The notes beneath the pieces were generated by a model. It ran no database searches. It was given only the letters and a program-made list of their open reading frames with translations, and had not been told where the DNA came from. A stretch of 64,000 bases of DNA from positions 62,001 through 126,000 of the forward strand of contig QWII01000047.1 in the NCBI GenBank assembly GCA_021405325.1, given 5' to 3'. Numbering within the stretch: the stretch's first letter is position 1; each line of letters opens with the position of its first letter. Below, piece after piece: positions 1 to 9,021 of the stretch. The position numbers and the translations under genes are program-made. This DNA comes from Caldilinea sp. CFX5. Lineage in GTDB: Bacteria; Chloroflexota; Anaerolineae; Caldilineales; Caldilineaceae.

Positions 1-603
1 ATCGACAGCGGTTGCCAACCCAGCCCGTTTGACCTCTGGGATCAGTTCACGACAGAACATATCGACATAGGCGGTGCGCGTCCAGTCCTTGGGAATGACA
101 TGGGCCAGCAGCGTCGGGAAGATGTGTTGGGGCAAGGTCGCGGCGAGGCGCTGAATCACCCGCAACATTTTGAGTTCATGTTCCGGTTCCAGCCCGTAAC
201 CTGATTTGACTTCCAGTGTACTGACCCCCTCCCGTTGAAAGTGAAGCGCACGCGCCTGGGCCAGTTGGAACAACTCCTCTTCACTGGCGCGCTGGGTGGC
301 GGTCACGGTGTTATAGATGCCGCCGCCCGCTTCGAGGATTGCTTCGTAACTTTCGCCACGGGCGCGCTGCAAATATTCATCCAGCCGCGACCCGGCCCAG
401 ACCAGATGGGTATGGCTATCGACAAAACCGGGCAACACGCCCCGGTTGCCCAACGCGGTCGGCGTGATCTCGGCAAAAGCCGGCGGCAGATCGGCTCGCG
501 CCCCGAGCCAGGCGATACGCCCATTCTCGACAACGAGCGCCGCGTCGGTCAACCGGTCAAAGGGAGTATAGAGTTCGGTGATGTCAGTGAAAAGGGTAAT
601 CAT
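1..603 (-). CDS. hutI: Imidazolonepropionase, 3' end outside the window
   Basis: This enzyme hydrolyses 4-imidazolone-5-propionate to N-formimidoyl-glutamate, the third step of histidine breakdown in the cytoplasm. The first 201 residues are present and the frame runs open to the window edge, so the C-terminal half is missing. Residues near 70 read [13 protein letters not shown], the amidohydrolase metal-binding HxH strand, and VKSGYGL follows near residue 145, as in HutI proteins. The ATG at 603 overlaps the hutU stop by four bases (ATGA), which indicates translational coupling and supports this start. It is the last visible gene of the leftward hutC-hutG-hutU-hutI operon. Identity is secure. 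Confidence 0.93.
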   Translation of the reverse strand, partial: MITLFTDITELYTPFDRLTDAALVVENGRIAWLGARADLPPAFAEITPTALGNRGVLPGFVDSHTHLVWAGSRLDEYLQRARGESYEAILEAGGGIYNTVTATQRASEEELFQLAQARALHFQREGVSTLEVKSGYGLEPEHELKMLRVIQRLAATLPQHIFPTLLAHVIPKDWTRTAYVDMFCRELIPEVKRAGLATAVD

Positions 604-2255
604 GCTGGCACGCTCGGCAAATCTAAGCCCCGTTCGCGGGCAACTTCAATAGCTTTCGTATAACCGGCATCGGCGTGACGCATGACGCCGGTGCCGGGGT
701 CGTTGACCAGCAGACGGCTCAACCGCTCCGCCGCTTCCTGGCTGCCATCGGCGACACTGACCTGACCGGCGTGCAGGCTGTAGCCCATGCCCACGCCGCC
801 GCCATGATGAAAGCTGACCCACGCCGCACCGGAGACGGCATTTAAGGCAAAGTTGAGAATCGGCCAGTCGGCCACGGCGTCGCTGCTATCGAGCATGGCT
901 TCGGTCTCGCGATAGGGGCTGGCGACACTGCCGCTGTCCAGGTGGTCACGGCCCAGAACGATGGGAGCCTCCAGTTCACCACGACGCACCATCGCGTTAA
1001 AGAGCAGACCGGCCTGATCGCGCTCTTTGTAGCCCAGCCAGCAGATGCGCGCCGGCAAGCCTTGGAATTTGAACTTGTTGACGCCCTCGGTCAGCCAGCG
1101 TTGCAAGCCTTCATCGTGGGGGAAAAGGTTGCGCAAGGCGGCGTCCGTTTTGTAAATATCCGCCGGGTTGCCGGACAAGGCGACCCAGCGGAAAGGGCCG
1201 CGCCCTTCACAAAACTGGTCGCGGATGAAGGCCGGGACAAAGCCGGGGTAGGCAAAGGCGTCGGCAAAGCCCCCTTGTCGCGCCATCGCCCGGAGGTTGT
1301 TGCCGTAGTCAAAAGCGATAGCGCCCTGTTTTTGCATTTCAACAATGGCTGCACAATGGGTCGCCATATCGACAAAGACCCGTTCGCGATAACTTGCCGG
1401 TTCTTCGCGTCGCAGTACATCCGCATCCTCGCCCCGTTCCAGGAGCGGAATGTAGCCAAAACGGGGATCATGGGCGCTGGTTTGGTCGGTGACAAGATCG
1501 GGGATAAAGCCCTGTTTCACCATCTGCGGCACAATGGCGGCGGCGTTGCCTAACAAGCCGATGCTCAAAGGTTGACCGGCGGTTTTGGCTGCTTCCGCTT
1601 GACGAATGGCATCATCCAGGTTGTCAGTCCAAGTGTCGAGATAAGCGGTTTCGATGCGTCGTTGAATGCGCACCGGATCGACTTCAATGGCGATCATCAC
1701 GCCACCGTTGAGGGTGACCGCCAGCGGCTGCGCCCCGCCCATGCCGCCTAAGCCGGCAGTCACTGTAATGGTATGTTGCAGCGTACCGCCAAAATGCTTG
1801 CGGGCTGCGGCGGCAAAGGTTTCATAAGTGCCTTGCAAAATGCCCTGGGTGCCGATGTAGATCCAACTGCCGGCGGTCATCTGGCCGTACATCATCAAGC
1901 CGAGCTTATCGAGCCGGTCGAACTCCTCCCAGTTGGCCCAGTTGCCGACCAGGTTGCTGTTGGCAATGATCACCCGCGGCGACTGAGGAAAGGTGCGAAA
2001 GACCCCCACCGCTTTGCCCGACTGGACGAGCAACGTTTCATCATTTTCCAGGCGATCCAGCACTTCGACAATCTTATAAAAATCGGGCCAACTGCGCGCG
2101 GCTTTGCCGCGCCCGCCATAGACAATCAACTCCTCCGGGCGTTCGGCGTTGGCCGGGTCGAGATTGTTCATGAGCATCCGCTTGGCCGCTTCTTGAATCC
2201 ACCCTTTGGCCGTTTTCTGGGCGCCGGTGGGGGCATGAATGGTTGGGGCTTGCAT
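600..2255 (-). CDS. hutU: Urocanate hydratase (urocanase)
   Basis: It converts urocanate to 4-imidazolone-5-propionate using tightly bound NAD+, the second step of histidine degradation. The 551-residue length is normal for the family. The NAD-binding glycine-rich segment [15 protein letters not shown] lies near residue 168, [19 protein letters not shown] near 440, and the C-terminal [15 protein letters not shown] block near 492. The ATG at 2255 follows an AGGAGG about ten bases upstream. It lies between hutG and hutI. The 125-bp gap to hutG is filled by a repeat hairpin, while hutI is coupled by ATGA. Nothing suggests inactivation. Confidence 0.97.
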   Translation of the reverse strand: MQAPTIHAPTGAQKTAKGWIQEAAKRMLMNNLDPANAERPEELIVYGGRGKAARSWPDFYKIVEVLDRLENDETLLVQSGKAVGVFRTFPQSPRVIIANSNLVGNWANWEEFDRLDKLGLMMYGQMTAGSWIYIGTQGILQGTYETFAAAARKHFGGTLQHTITVTAGLGGMGGAQPLAVTLNGGVMIAIEVDPVRIQRRIETAYLDTWTDNLDDAIRQAEAAKTAGQPLSIGLLGNAAAIVPQMVKQGFIPDLVTDQTSAHDPRFGYIPLLERGEDADVLRREEPASYRERVFVDMATHCAAIVEMQKQGAIAFDYGNNLRAMARQGGFADAFAYPGFVPAFIRDQFCEGRGPFRWVALSGNPADIYKTDAALRNLFPHDEGLQRWLTEGVNKFKFQGLPARICWLGYKERDQAGLLFNAMVRRGELEAPIVLGRDHLDSGSVASPYRETEAMLDSSDAVADWPILNFALNAVSGAAWVSFHHGGGVGMGYSLHAGQVSVADGSQEAAERLSRLLVNDPGTGVMRHADAGYTKAIEVARERGLDLPSVPA

Positions 2256-2279
2256 TAGTGGGTGCCTCCTTTGGGTTGA

Positions 2280-2387
2280 ACAGTGAGTCAGTAAGACAGT
2301 AGGTCAGTAAGACAGTAGGTCAGTGAGACAGTAGGTCAGTCTGCTGATGCACTGTCTTACTGTCTTACTGTCTTACTGACTCACTGT
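2280..2387. repeat. Intergenic inverted repeat built of AGTAAGAC/AGTAGGTC units
   Basis: Perfect 20-bp arms lie at 2280-2299 and 2368-2387. The space between them is filled with further 8-nt variants (cagtaagacagtaggt on the left, actgtctt on the right), so much more of the element can pair. It lies between hutG and hutU, which are transcribed together. The hutG stop codon (2381-2383) and its last codons lie in the right arm. Confidence 0.85.
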
Positions 2388-3322
2388 TTTACTGTCATGG
2401 CTGAGAATAAAAAGTGCCAAATGACGACCGCGGCCAGGCGGCTGGTGCGGCCATCAATGTCATAGGCTGGGCTGACTTCGCTGATCTCCAGTAGGCGACT
2501 GCGGGGATCGGCGCCGGCTACCTCGGCCAGACGGATGAGTTCATGGGCGGACAACCCGGCCACGTTGGGGGCGCTGGTGCCCGGTGCATCGGCGGCGGTG
2601 ACTACATCAATATCAATGCCCCAGAAAATGGCCTGGGCAGGCGTTTGTAACAAAGCGCCGATCAGGGCGTCGATCCCTTGCGCTTGCACGGCGCGGCGGC
2701 TGAAGCATTGCACCCCCAGTTGGGTCAAATAGTCCAGATAGACCGGGGAGGCAGCAGAGGGTTGGTAGCCGACTTCAAAAAAGCGGTCCGGCGCCAGATA
2801 GCCCTCGACCAACAGTTGCCGATAGGGGGTGCCGTTATTACGCGGATGGTCGGCGCGCACATCTAAATGGGCGTCAATATTCAACGCCAGCAGATCCGGT
2901 ATCACCTGGGCCAGACCGGCGACATCGGGATAGCTGACATCATTGGCGCCGCCCAAGACAATGAGCCGCTTGCCATCGCTGATGACTTGCTGCACTAATG
3001 CTTTGTGACGCTCATGAATCTCTTCGAGTGTGCCGTCGGTGACTGTATCACCCAGATCGAAGAGTTGTAATGCTTCCAAGCCGAGGATGGTCAGTTTGTA
3101 GAATTGTTCCCGAATGGCATTGGGGCCGGCAGCGGCGCCCACACGCGCCTGGTTGCGCCGCGACCCTTCATCTTGCGGATAGCCGAGCAGGACAATCTCG
3201 GCGCCGGCATAGGCGGCGGGGTCGGTTTTGACCAGCTCACCCAGCCGGCGATCATTCGGATCGTTGCGGTGATAGAAGAGCGTTGCCGGCGGCGCTTGGC
3301 GTAAATGCTGTAAATGCTTCAT
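2381..3322 (-). CDS. hutG: Formimidoylglutamase-like ureohydrolase
   Basis: A 313-residue arginase/agmatinase-fold protein, most likely cleaving N-formimidoyl-glutamate to glutamate and formamide (inferred from the hut operon). Metal-site motifs NIDAHLDVR (near residue 148) and GIDIDVV (near 238) are visible. The first motif reads GGANDVSY, with Asn where most ureohydrolases have His. I believe some formimidoylglutamases share this substitution, so I do not call the enzyme dead. The ATG at 3322 overlaps the hutC stop by four bases. The last residues (TVKQ) and the stop are encoded by one arm of the 2280-2387 hairpin, so the extreme C-terminus is probably repeat-derived. Specificity against agmatine or arginine is not settled by sequence. 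Confidence 0.88.
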   Translation of the reverse strand: MKHLQHLRQAPPATLFYHRNDPNDRRLGELVKTDPAAYAGAEIVLLGYPQDEGSRRNQARVGAAAGPNAIREQFYKLTILGLEALQLFDLGDTVTDGTLEEIHERHKALVQQVISDGKRLIVLGGANDVSYPDVAGLAQVIPDLLALNIDAHLDVRADHPRNNGTPYRQLLVEGYLAPDRFFEVGYQPSAASPVYLDYLTQLGVQCFSRRAVQAQGIDALIGALLQTPAQAIFWGIDIDVVTAADAPGTSAPNVAGLSAHELIRLAEVAGADPRSRLLEISEVSPAYDIDGRTSRLAAVVIWHFLFSAMTVKQ

Positions 3323-4044
3323 GGTTTGGTTTCCTTTGTCATCTCGGCTGCTTCTTGTGGATAGAAAACATTCTCAAAGCTGTATTTGTCGCCGCGCATC
3401 AGATAGGTGACCCAGGTGACCGGCTGCTCATGGGTATAGGTGACCCGTTCCAGCAGAAAGGCGGGCAACCCGGCGGGGCAGGCAAAGAGGGCCGCCTGTT
3501 CCGGCGTCATGGTCACCACCTGTAGGCGCTGCCAGACTTTGGTGAGAGGCAATTTGAGTTTGCGAATCAACAGGTCGTGGATGCTTTCATTGACCAGATC
3601 TTCTTTCAGGATGGCAGCGCAGCGGTCATGACGCAGGTAGCGCTTTTCTTCGATGACCACCTCGCCATCCAGCGCGCGCAGGCGGTGGACAAAGACGGCG
3701 GTTTTGACGCCGAGTTTCTGCTGACCTTCGGCAGACAACGGGACAACTTCAGCGCATAAGAGACGAGTTGTCGGCTGGGCGCCGACTTCTTTGGCATAGG
3801 TGTTAAAAGGCTTGACGGTTAAAAAGCCCTGGCTAAAGGTACGCCGTTGGACGATGTTGCCCTTGCCGGCCGTGCGCCGGAGATAACCGGCCCGCTCCAG
3901 TTCGGAGAGAGCATGGCGCGCGGTCATCCGGCTGACGGCGAAGCGGGTCGCCACCTCGTTTTCCGAGGGGAACGCACCCCCCTCCGGGTAGGCGCCGGTG
4001 ATGATTTCTGAGAGCAATTGTTCTTTGATGCGTTGGTATTTCAT
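3319..4044 (-). CDS. hutC: GntR-family (HutC-type) transcriptional regulator
   Basis: A 241-residue HutC/FarR-subfamily repressor. Residues 1-70 form the winged helix-turn-helix (PSENEVATRFAVSRMTARHA, then a GKGNIV wing). Residues 80-240 match the UTRA ligand-binding domain, which in HutC binds urocanate. I chose the ATG at 4044 (MKYQRIKEQL) because it starts exactly at the GntR domain; the upstream 15 in-frame codons look non-coding. It is the first gene of the leftward hut operon and is coupled to hutG by ATGA. Two TGTATATACA palindromes upstream, between it and divergent hutH, match the known HutC operator, so it probably represses both directions and itself. Confidence 0.93.
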   Translation of the reverse strand: MKYQRIKEQLLSEIITGAYPEGGAFPSENEVATRFAVSRMTARHALSELERAGYLRRTAGKGNIVQRRTFSQGFLTVKPFNTYAKEVGAQPTTRLLCAEVVPLSAEGQQKLGVKTAVFVHRLRALDGEVVIEEKRYLRHDRCAAILKEDLVNESIHDLLIRKLKLPLTKVWQRLQVVTMTPEQAALFACPAGLPAFLLERVTYTHEQPVTWVTYLMRGDKYSFENVFYPQEAAEMTKETKP

Positions 4045-4131
4045 GGCGTTGCTCGTTATCCAATGGAATCGTAGGTTGATGGTTGCCACAACCCCATAGG
4101 CATCAAACTGACGCGGCTACAAAAAACCGGG

Positions 4132-4210
4132 AAGAGTTTGCCTGTCATTCTGAAAGAATCTCTTGGCTACAATAACCAGAAGATTCTTTCAGAATGACAG
4201 GCAAACTCTT
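4132..4210. repeat. Perfect 30-bp inverted repeat, family A (copy 1)
   Basis: Arms 4132-4161 and 4181-4210 pair without a mismatch around a 19-nt loop. The inner arm sequence (tgtcattctgaaagaatct) recurs in the hairpin at 61240-61314, which also has a 19-nt loop but different outer arm bases. It lies between the divergent hutC and hutH genes, so it is not a simple transcription terminator. Confidence 0.9.
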
Positions 4211-4280
4211 GTGATCCAAGGAAAGCTTCTTGACTTATAGCCTACGCATACTGACTACTGCGCTATATCACAATTTTATA

Positions 4281-4294
4281 CCTGTATATACAGG
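4281..4294. promoter_or_regulatory. HutC-type operator 1
   Basis: Perfect palindrome CCTGTATATACAGG in the hutC-hutH spacer. Its core TGTATATACA agrees with the operator described for HutC repressors in proteobacteria. It is followed by AT-rich sequence (attatatattca) suitable for a promoter. Repressor binding is inferred. Confidence 0.75.
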
Positions 4295-4351
4295 ATTCAT
4301 TATATATTCAATTTCAACAAACATGCAAATTTGTTCTTTGTCATTTTGATA

Positions 4352-4365
4352 CTTGTATATACAGG
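4352..4365. promoter_or_regulatory. HutC-type operator 2 over the likely hutH promoter
   Basis: CTTGTATATACAGG, one base off a perfect palindrome, with its centre 71 bp from operator 1. It lies about 70 bp upstream of the hutH ATG and overlaps TATATA at 4356-4361, a plausible -10 element. Binding here would block hutH transcription. Confidence 0.72.
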
Positions 4366-4432
4366 TGATAAAATCAACTCCAACAAGAGGTCATATCAAA
4401 TTGGTCATGTAGCAATAGGACAAGGGAGCGCT

Positions 4433-5953
4433 ATGCATCAACTCAATACAGTATTAAGTCTGGATACCTTTATCGACATTGTACGCAACCAGGCAACCGT
4501 TAGCCTGCATCCTGACGCTCTGGCGCGGGTGGCGCAGGGGCGTCACTATGTCGAAAAACTGGTAGCAGAACAGCGGGTGGTCTATGGCGTGACGACCGGC
4601 TTTGGCAAATTCGCTTCGGTGCGCATTGCGCCGCATGAAATCCGGGAGCTACAACGTAACCTGCTCCTCTCCCATGCCATCGGGGTGGGTGAGCCATTAC
4701 CAACGGAAGTGGTGCGGGGCATGATGCTGTTGCGCGCCCAGTCGCTGGCGCAGGGCTACTCCGGCGTGCGGCCCCTCATTATAGAGCGCTTACTGACGAT
4801 GTTGAATAAGGGTATCCATCCGGTTGTCCCCAGCCAGGGATCGGTGGGGGCGTCGGGCGATCTGGCGCCGTTGGCGCACATGTGTTTGCCGTTGATTGGC
4901 GAGGGGGAAATGGCGTATCAAGGGCTGCGCTATGCCGCCGGCGATTTGTTGGCGCAACAAGGCTTGGCGCCGCTGCAACTGGAAGCCAAAGAGGGGCTGG
5001 CCTTGATCAACGGCACACAGATGATGGCAAGTCTGCTGGCGCTGGTGGTCTGGGATGCGGAGATTCTGCTCAAAACGGCTGACATTGCGGCGGCGATGAG
5101 TGTGGAGGCGCTCAAGGGCAGCCACCGCCCCTTTGACCCCGCTGTCACTCGCTTGCGGCCCCATCCGGGGGCGGTGTTGGTGGCGCAGAATATGGCGCGT
5201 CTGCTCCATGATTCGGCGATTCAACGCTCCCATATTGATTGTGACAAGGTGCAGGATGCGTATAGTGTGCGGGCGGCGCCGCAAGTGCATGGCGCATCAC
5301 GCGATGCCTTGGCCCATGTACGGGCGGTGGTGGAGCGGGAATTTAACAGCGTGACCGACAACCCGCTGATTGTCTGGGACGAGGACAAAGTGATCTCAGC
5401 GGGCAACTTTCACGGGCAACCGCTGGCGCTGGCGGCGGATTATCTGGGCATTGCCCTGGCCGAAATCGCCAACATCAGTGAACGGCGCATTGAACAGATG
5501 CTCAACCCGGCGCTCTCCGGTCTGCCCGCCTTTCTGGCCGAACAAGGGGGGCTACACTCCGGCTTGATGATCAGCCAGTACACGGCGGCGGCGCTGGTGA
5601 GCGAAAACAAAGTCCTCGCCCACCCCGCCGCCGTCGATTCGATCCCGACCAGCGCCAACCAGGAAGATCATGTGTCGATGGGCGCCTATGGTTGTCGCAA
5701 AGCGCGCACCATCTTTGAAAATGTGCTGACGGTCATTGCCATTGAGCTGGTCTCGGCGGCGCAGGCGCTCGATTTTCATGCGCCGTTGACCGCCGGTCGG
5801 GGAGTGCAGTGCGCTCATGCCGCCATCCGCCGCGAAATCAAACACCTCGACCGTGATCGCTATCTGCGTCCGGAACTGGATCGGATGTGTGCGTTGATCC
5901 GCAGCGGGGCGCTGATGCAGGCGGTCGAAGCGGAGATCGGTGCGTTGCTGTGA
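4433..5953 (+). CDS. hutH: Histidine ammonia-lyase
   Basis: It deaminates L-histidine to trans-urocanate, the entry step of the pathway. The 506-residue protein contains [14 protein letters not shown] (near residue 140), where Ala-Ser-Gly cyclises to the MIO electrophile, plus the family blocks TTGFGKFA (near 50) and [13 protein letters not shown] (near 407). I start it at the ATG at 4433 ([10 protein letters not shown]), preceded by AAGGGAG. An upstream TTG-initiated extension would run through the operator and is unlikely. It is divergent from hutC and probably controlled by the operators at 4281 and 4352. Confidence 0.96.
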   Translation: MHQLNTVLSLDTFIDIVRNQATVSLHPDALARVAQGRHYVEKLVAEQRVVYGVTTGFGKFASVRIAPHEIRELQRNLLLSHAIGVGEPLPTEVVRGMMLLRAQSLAQGYSGVRPLIIERLLTMLNKGIHPVVPSQGSVGASGDLAPLAHMCLPLIGEGEMAYQGLRYAAGDLLAQQGLAPLQLEAKEGLALINGTQMMASLLALVVWDAEILLKTADIAAAMSVEALKGSHRPFDPAVTRLRPHPGAVLVAQNMARLLHDSAIQRSHIDCDKVQDAYSVRAAPQVHGASRDALAHVRAVVEREFNSVTDNPLIVWDEDKVISAGNFHGQPLALAADYLGIALAEIANISERRIEQMLNPALSGLPAFLAEQGGLHSGLMISQYTAAALVSENKVLAHPAAVDSIPTSANQEDHVSMGAYGCRKARTIFENVLTVIAIELVSAAQALDFHAPLTAGRGVQCAHAAIRREIKHLDRDRYLRPELDRMCALIRSGALMQAVEAEIGALL

Positions 5954-5997
5954 GGCGGCGCAACGTGAGTCGATTGATGATGTGCTATCGCGATGGA

Positions 5998-6138
5998 CTA
6001 TAGCAACAAAATCGCAAAGGCGCTGATCAGCGCGATGGTGAGGAAAGCGGTGATCAATAGGGCTTCTACCAGCGCTTCCTCCTCTTGCTGACCAAAGCGC
6101 CTGTGGTGGTCGCTTTTACTAATGGATCTCTTGTTCAT
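5998..6138 (-). CDS. 46-aa single-pass membrane protein
   Basis: A short gene whose ATG lies one base after the stop of the receiver protein (taa-c-ATG), with AAAGGGG upstream. The product is a basic, then acidic N-terminus (MNKRSISKSDHHRRFGQQEE) followed by about 24 hydrophobic residues ending in ILLL. This predicts one membrane helix at the C-terminus. I recognise no family. The tight coupling to the receiver gene suggests co-expression, perhaps as a membrane partner, but function is unknown. Confidence 0.6.
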   Translation of the reverse strand: MNKRSISKSDHHRRFGQQEEEALVEALLITAFLTIALISAFAILLL

Positions 6139-6139
6139 G

Positions 6140-6526
6140 TTACCCCTTTCTAGCGGGTGAGCGTCTAAAACCACGGCTCGGCCCGCGCTTGGCGCGGCGG
6201 TGACTTGGCCTGGCCTGGGACGAGGTAGGTAGTCTTACTGTGTTCTGTATCCGTAACACTTCCTCACGAAATGACAGACAGATAACCGGCAACGCCGGAT
6301 GAACTTTTTGTAGTTGCTTGCTGACTTCAATGCCGGGCAGATCGGGCAGATCGACATCGATTAGCACGGCATCCGGTCGCGCGCCGCCTGTGATCTTGCG
6401 CAAAAGCTCGCCGCCACTGTCAGCTTCGCCGCTGACGATGATGTTTTCTCTTTGCAAAAAGTTACTTACGGTCTGCCGTAGGAAGCTATCTTCATTGACC
6501 AGCCAAACGCGTATTGGTTCTGTCAT
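6140..6526 (-). CDS. Truncated CheY-like receiver protein
   Basis: Residues 1-85 match a response-regulator receiver: IRVWLVNEDSFLR carries the acidic pocket as N-E-D, and VLIDVDLPDLPG holds the phosphorylatable aspartate in strand 3, followed by VICLSF as strand 4. From about residue 88 similarity stops. The last 40 residues are Arg/Ser/Pro-rich and the strand-5 lysine and helix 5 are missing, so the receiver is incomplete and has no output domain. I saw no continuation in another frame. The ATG at 6526 has GGAGGT six bases upstream. It follows the clostripain-like gene by 41 bp and precedes the 46-aa membrane protein. No histidine kinase is nearby. Confidence 0.6.
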   Translation of the reverse strand: MTEPIRVWLVNEDSFLRQTVSNFLQRENIIVSGEADSGGELLRKITGGARPDAVLIDVDLPDLPGIEVSKQLQKVHPALPVICLSFREEVLRIQNTVRLPTSSQARPSHRRAKRGPSRGFRRSPARKG

Positions 6527-6567
6527 CACCTTACCTCCATTGATGAAAGAATGGATACGCTATCGGT

Positions 6568-8667
6568 TTACCGCAACACCAGGGGGAGGAAGAGTTGTGC
6601 GGTTGGAGGGACAGAAAAGGAAAGTGCATTGGCGGAAACATTGTCGGCGCCAGCGGCGGCGGCTTGCCCGGTGCAAGGGCCGAGATCAAACCAAACCGCC
6701 GCTTGTCCTGGCTCTTCATCATAGGTCCACCACCTGGCCTGCCAGAAATGGCCCGTGTGGCAGACCTGATCCCCCTCCCCATAGGTTGCCTCTCGCCGCC
6801 AGGGCTGGAGAACACACCCATCGGCGGCAGGCTGCACCATCACCGTTGCATTGACCTGCTGATTGGTGAGGTGACCTTCCGGCGCCCGACTGGTCAGCTC
6901 CGCTGACAGCGTCAATGAGCCGGCCATTGTGGGTCGATAAATCAGCGTGATATTGAACGCCGCGTTTGGGGCAATGACGCCCAAAGGGCAGGTGATCGCC
7001 CCTTCGCCAACTCGACAATGACTGTCCAGGGTCAGTAACTCCACCGTAGCAGGTAGCACGGGGTATAAGGTGACATCAGCCACCGGCTGCGCACCGCCAT
7101 TCTGCACCGCCAGCGTATAGGTCAATTGGCCCATCGCCGCCACAGCAGCCGGCGCCAGGTTGATTTGGAGAACGAGACCGTCGTGTTCATCGTCGTCAAC
7201 ATACAAGGAGGGCAGACAAGCGAGCGTTTGCAACGATTGGCCCTGCCAAAAAGTCGTAAAAACGTCGGCCCATGTGGTATCATTCGCGGTGCGTGGTTGG
7301 AGAAAGCGATAGGGTGCGTCTGCGCCTGCTGATGTATAGAAATGGCCCTGAAAGCTCAAATAAGCTTGATTATCTTGCATTACCGGGATCAGGTTGCCAT
7401 AGAGCGCGACACCGGCGTAACTACGATCATAATTCCAATATTGCTCAGGCTGCATCCACGGGTGATCAGCGTGCTTCCAGACGGTCACGGCCTCAGCTAA
7501 CGCAGCTAAAACCTGATCGACATTGGCGTCCATGGTATTGTTGGCGAAAGCGCCTTTTAACGCCTGGGCAAAGCTACCCAGATCAACCAGGTAATCCTGA
7601 TCGTCGATCCGCCATTCCTCATCACACAGGGGGGCGTCATATTTGCCGGCTTGTTGCCAGGCTCTCAGCAATTGGGGGCGGGTGGTTGGTTCTTGCTCTA
7701 ACCATTGGTGTAACGTGCCGGCGACCTGATTCCAGGCACCGTGGAGCGCCGCTAATCGACGGTTGTCCACCACCGTGATGATCTGCGGATGATTCGGCTC
7801 GTCAATCTGATGGTAGGTCGCCAACCGCTTTGCCAGGGCAAGCGCGCCCAAATTGCTGGGCAATTCTTGCTGACTACGTTGGAGCATGGCCGGTTGGAGA
7901 TAGGTGTAGCCGGGTGAACCGATGGTGGCTAAGGCATAGGGCGCCACTTCGTACAGCTCTTCGATGGTTGCGCTGAAGCAATGGATGAGATCGAGAACTG
8001 CAATGGGATCCGCACCCTGGGCAGTGGCCCGGTCCAGGGCAATGCCCAACTGTTTCGGAGTTAACATTGTGCGTTTGGGGTGGGTGTCGGTATAGTTGGG
8101 ATAGGCCCAATATTTGGTCGGCAAGAGAATGTTATTATTGCCGCCGCCTCTGCCGGCGGCGCTGATTTCACGGGGCCAGAGCTGATCTACATCGGCCACC
8201 GGCGCCGCCGGCAACCCATGCCCGACAAAGGTAACCAGGGTTTGTGTCGCCGGGTAGGTTCGGCGCGCCCAGTGGAGCAAACCACCTAAGGTTGCGCCGT
8301 CGGCCATATCATATTCATCCAGATTGTCACGAACCATTCCCTGCGCGTCCGGCAATCCGCGGAGTACGATGGCGTCGCCGTTCCAAACAAGCTGCATGCG
8401 GGTGTCATGCGGGCCTTGCCCATCGATCACTACCAATGCCATGCGATCGTACTTCCCGGCGGTCCCCGCTTGGATGTTCGTCAGTAAGGCATGTTCTTGG
8501 CTCGCCAGATCATTATCGAGCGCCAACAGATAGATAAACAGCAAGGAATGGGTTACTGGCTGGAAGGAATTGGTGTTGGCCTGGGCATAGACAGCACCGG
8601 TTAGCAGTGGGATGAGAAGCGGCAACAACAGAAGACGCCACTGCCGATGATGAACGCATCTGATCAT
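6568..8667 (-). CDS. Secreted clostripain-like (C11) cysteine protease with DUF11-like and carbohydrate-binding domains
   Basis: A 699-residue exported protein. A signal peptide (WRLLLLPLLIPLLTGAVYA) precedes a caspase-fold C11 region. The probable catalytic His is in TFVGHGLP (near residue 160) and the Cys in LDLIHCFSATIEELYEV (near 230). Later comes a DUF11-like Ig-type domain (LTYTLAVQNGG, near 540-630). A small Trp-rich module follows (YGEGDQVCHTGHFWQARWWT), resembling CBM5/12 chitin-binding domains. The protein ends in LFLPLVLR, a C-terminal motif seen again in this window. I prefer the ATG at 8667 (MIRCVHH) to one nine codons upstream. It probably acts on extracellular protein or peptides; substrate unknown. 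Confidence 0.78.
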   Translation of the reverse strand: MIRCVHHRQWRLLLLPLLIPLLTGAVYAQANTNSFQPVTHSLLFIYLLALDNDLASQEHALLTNIQAGTAGKYDRMALVVIDGQGPHDTRMQLVWNGDAIVLRGLPDAQGMVRDNLDEYDMADGATLGGLLHWARRTYPATQTLVTFVGHGLPAAPVADVDQLWPREISAAGRGGGNNNILLPTKYWAYPNYTDTHPKRTMLTPKQLGIALDRATAQGADPIAVLDLIHCFSATIEELYEVAPYALATIGSPGYTYLQPAMLQRSQQELPSNLGALALAKRLATYHQIDEPNHPQIITVVDNRRLAALHGAWNQVAGTLHQWLEQEPTTRPQLLRAWQQAGKYDAPLCDEEWRIDDQDYLVDLGSFAQALKGAFANNTMDANVDQVLAALAEAVTVWKHADHPWMQPEQYWNYDRSYAGVALYGNLIPVMQDNQAYLSFQGHFYTSAGADAPYRFLQPRTANDTTWADVFTTFWQGQSLQTLACLPSLYVDDDEHDGLVLQINLAPAAVAAMGQLTYTLAVQNGGAQPVADVTLYPVLPATVELLTLDSHCRVGEGAITCPLGVIAPNAAFNITLIYRPTMAGSLTLSAELTSRAPEGHLTNQQVNATVMVQPAADGCVLQPWRREATYGEGDQVCHTGHFWQARWWTYDEEPGQAAVWFDLGPCTGQAAAAGADNVSANALSFSVPPTAQLFLPLVLR

Positions 8668-8738
8668 CTGTATGCAGCTCCATTGCACTGTCATGACACG
8701 CTTCCCCTTCCTTGAGCAGGGTTTTTATGTAGGACTTG

Positions 8739-8812
8739 CTTACGCAACACCAGAGCTGTCAGATTTCCGAAACCTGACAGCTCTCGCTGGCAACGAAGCC
8801 GTCTTGCGTAAG
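8739..8812. repeat. Nested inverted repeat, TTACGCA-ended family (copy 1)
   Basis: Outer arms cttacgcaa (8739-8747) and ttgcgtaag (8804-8812) enclose perfect 11-bp inner arms agagctgtcag/ctgacagctct (8752-8762 and 8774-8784). The outer TTACGCA/TGCGTAA ends recur in the next element and at 58536. It lies between the divergent protease and TPR genes, in a 354-bp stretch where I see no gene. Confidence 0.75.
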
Positions 8813-8826
8813 TTCTATTGTTGTAG

Positions 8827-8903
8827 GAGTTACGCACCGGGAGCGCCGCCATCTCTGGCGGCTGCCGGCAGGCTGCCGGCGTTCCCGGGCAACTGCGTAA
8901 CTC
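8827..8903. repeat. Inverted repeat, TTACGCA-ended family (copy 2)
   Basis: Outer arms gagttacgca (8827-8836) and tgcgtaactc (8894-8903) flank GC-rich imperfect arms (accgggagcgccgcc against ggcgttcccggg). It starts only 15 bp after copy 1. The same outer ends with different filling suggest a miniature-element family rather than two terminators. Confidence 0.75.
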
Positions 8904-9021
8904 TTATGTATATAACTATAGCAGAAAATTGCCTGCAAAATATATCGACTCTGTTTGAAAAACCTATAAAAAATTTCTGTTTCCCATTGAATGGCTGGGG
9001 CGATTTCCGAATAAGCAGCTT

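Noticed and set aside
2381..3322. HutG as an inactive enzyme because the first metal motif has Asn instead of His
   Set aside because: I believe GG-x-ND occurs in some formimidoylglutamases, and the other metal motifs and operon context are intact.
4790..5290. 166-aa antisense frame within hutH
   Set aside because: It is a reverse-strand shadow of hutH's codon bias, like the other long antisense frames in hutU, nifJ, ureC and the binding-protein gene.
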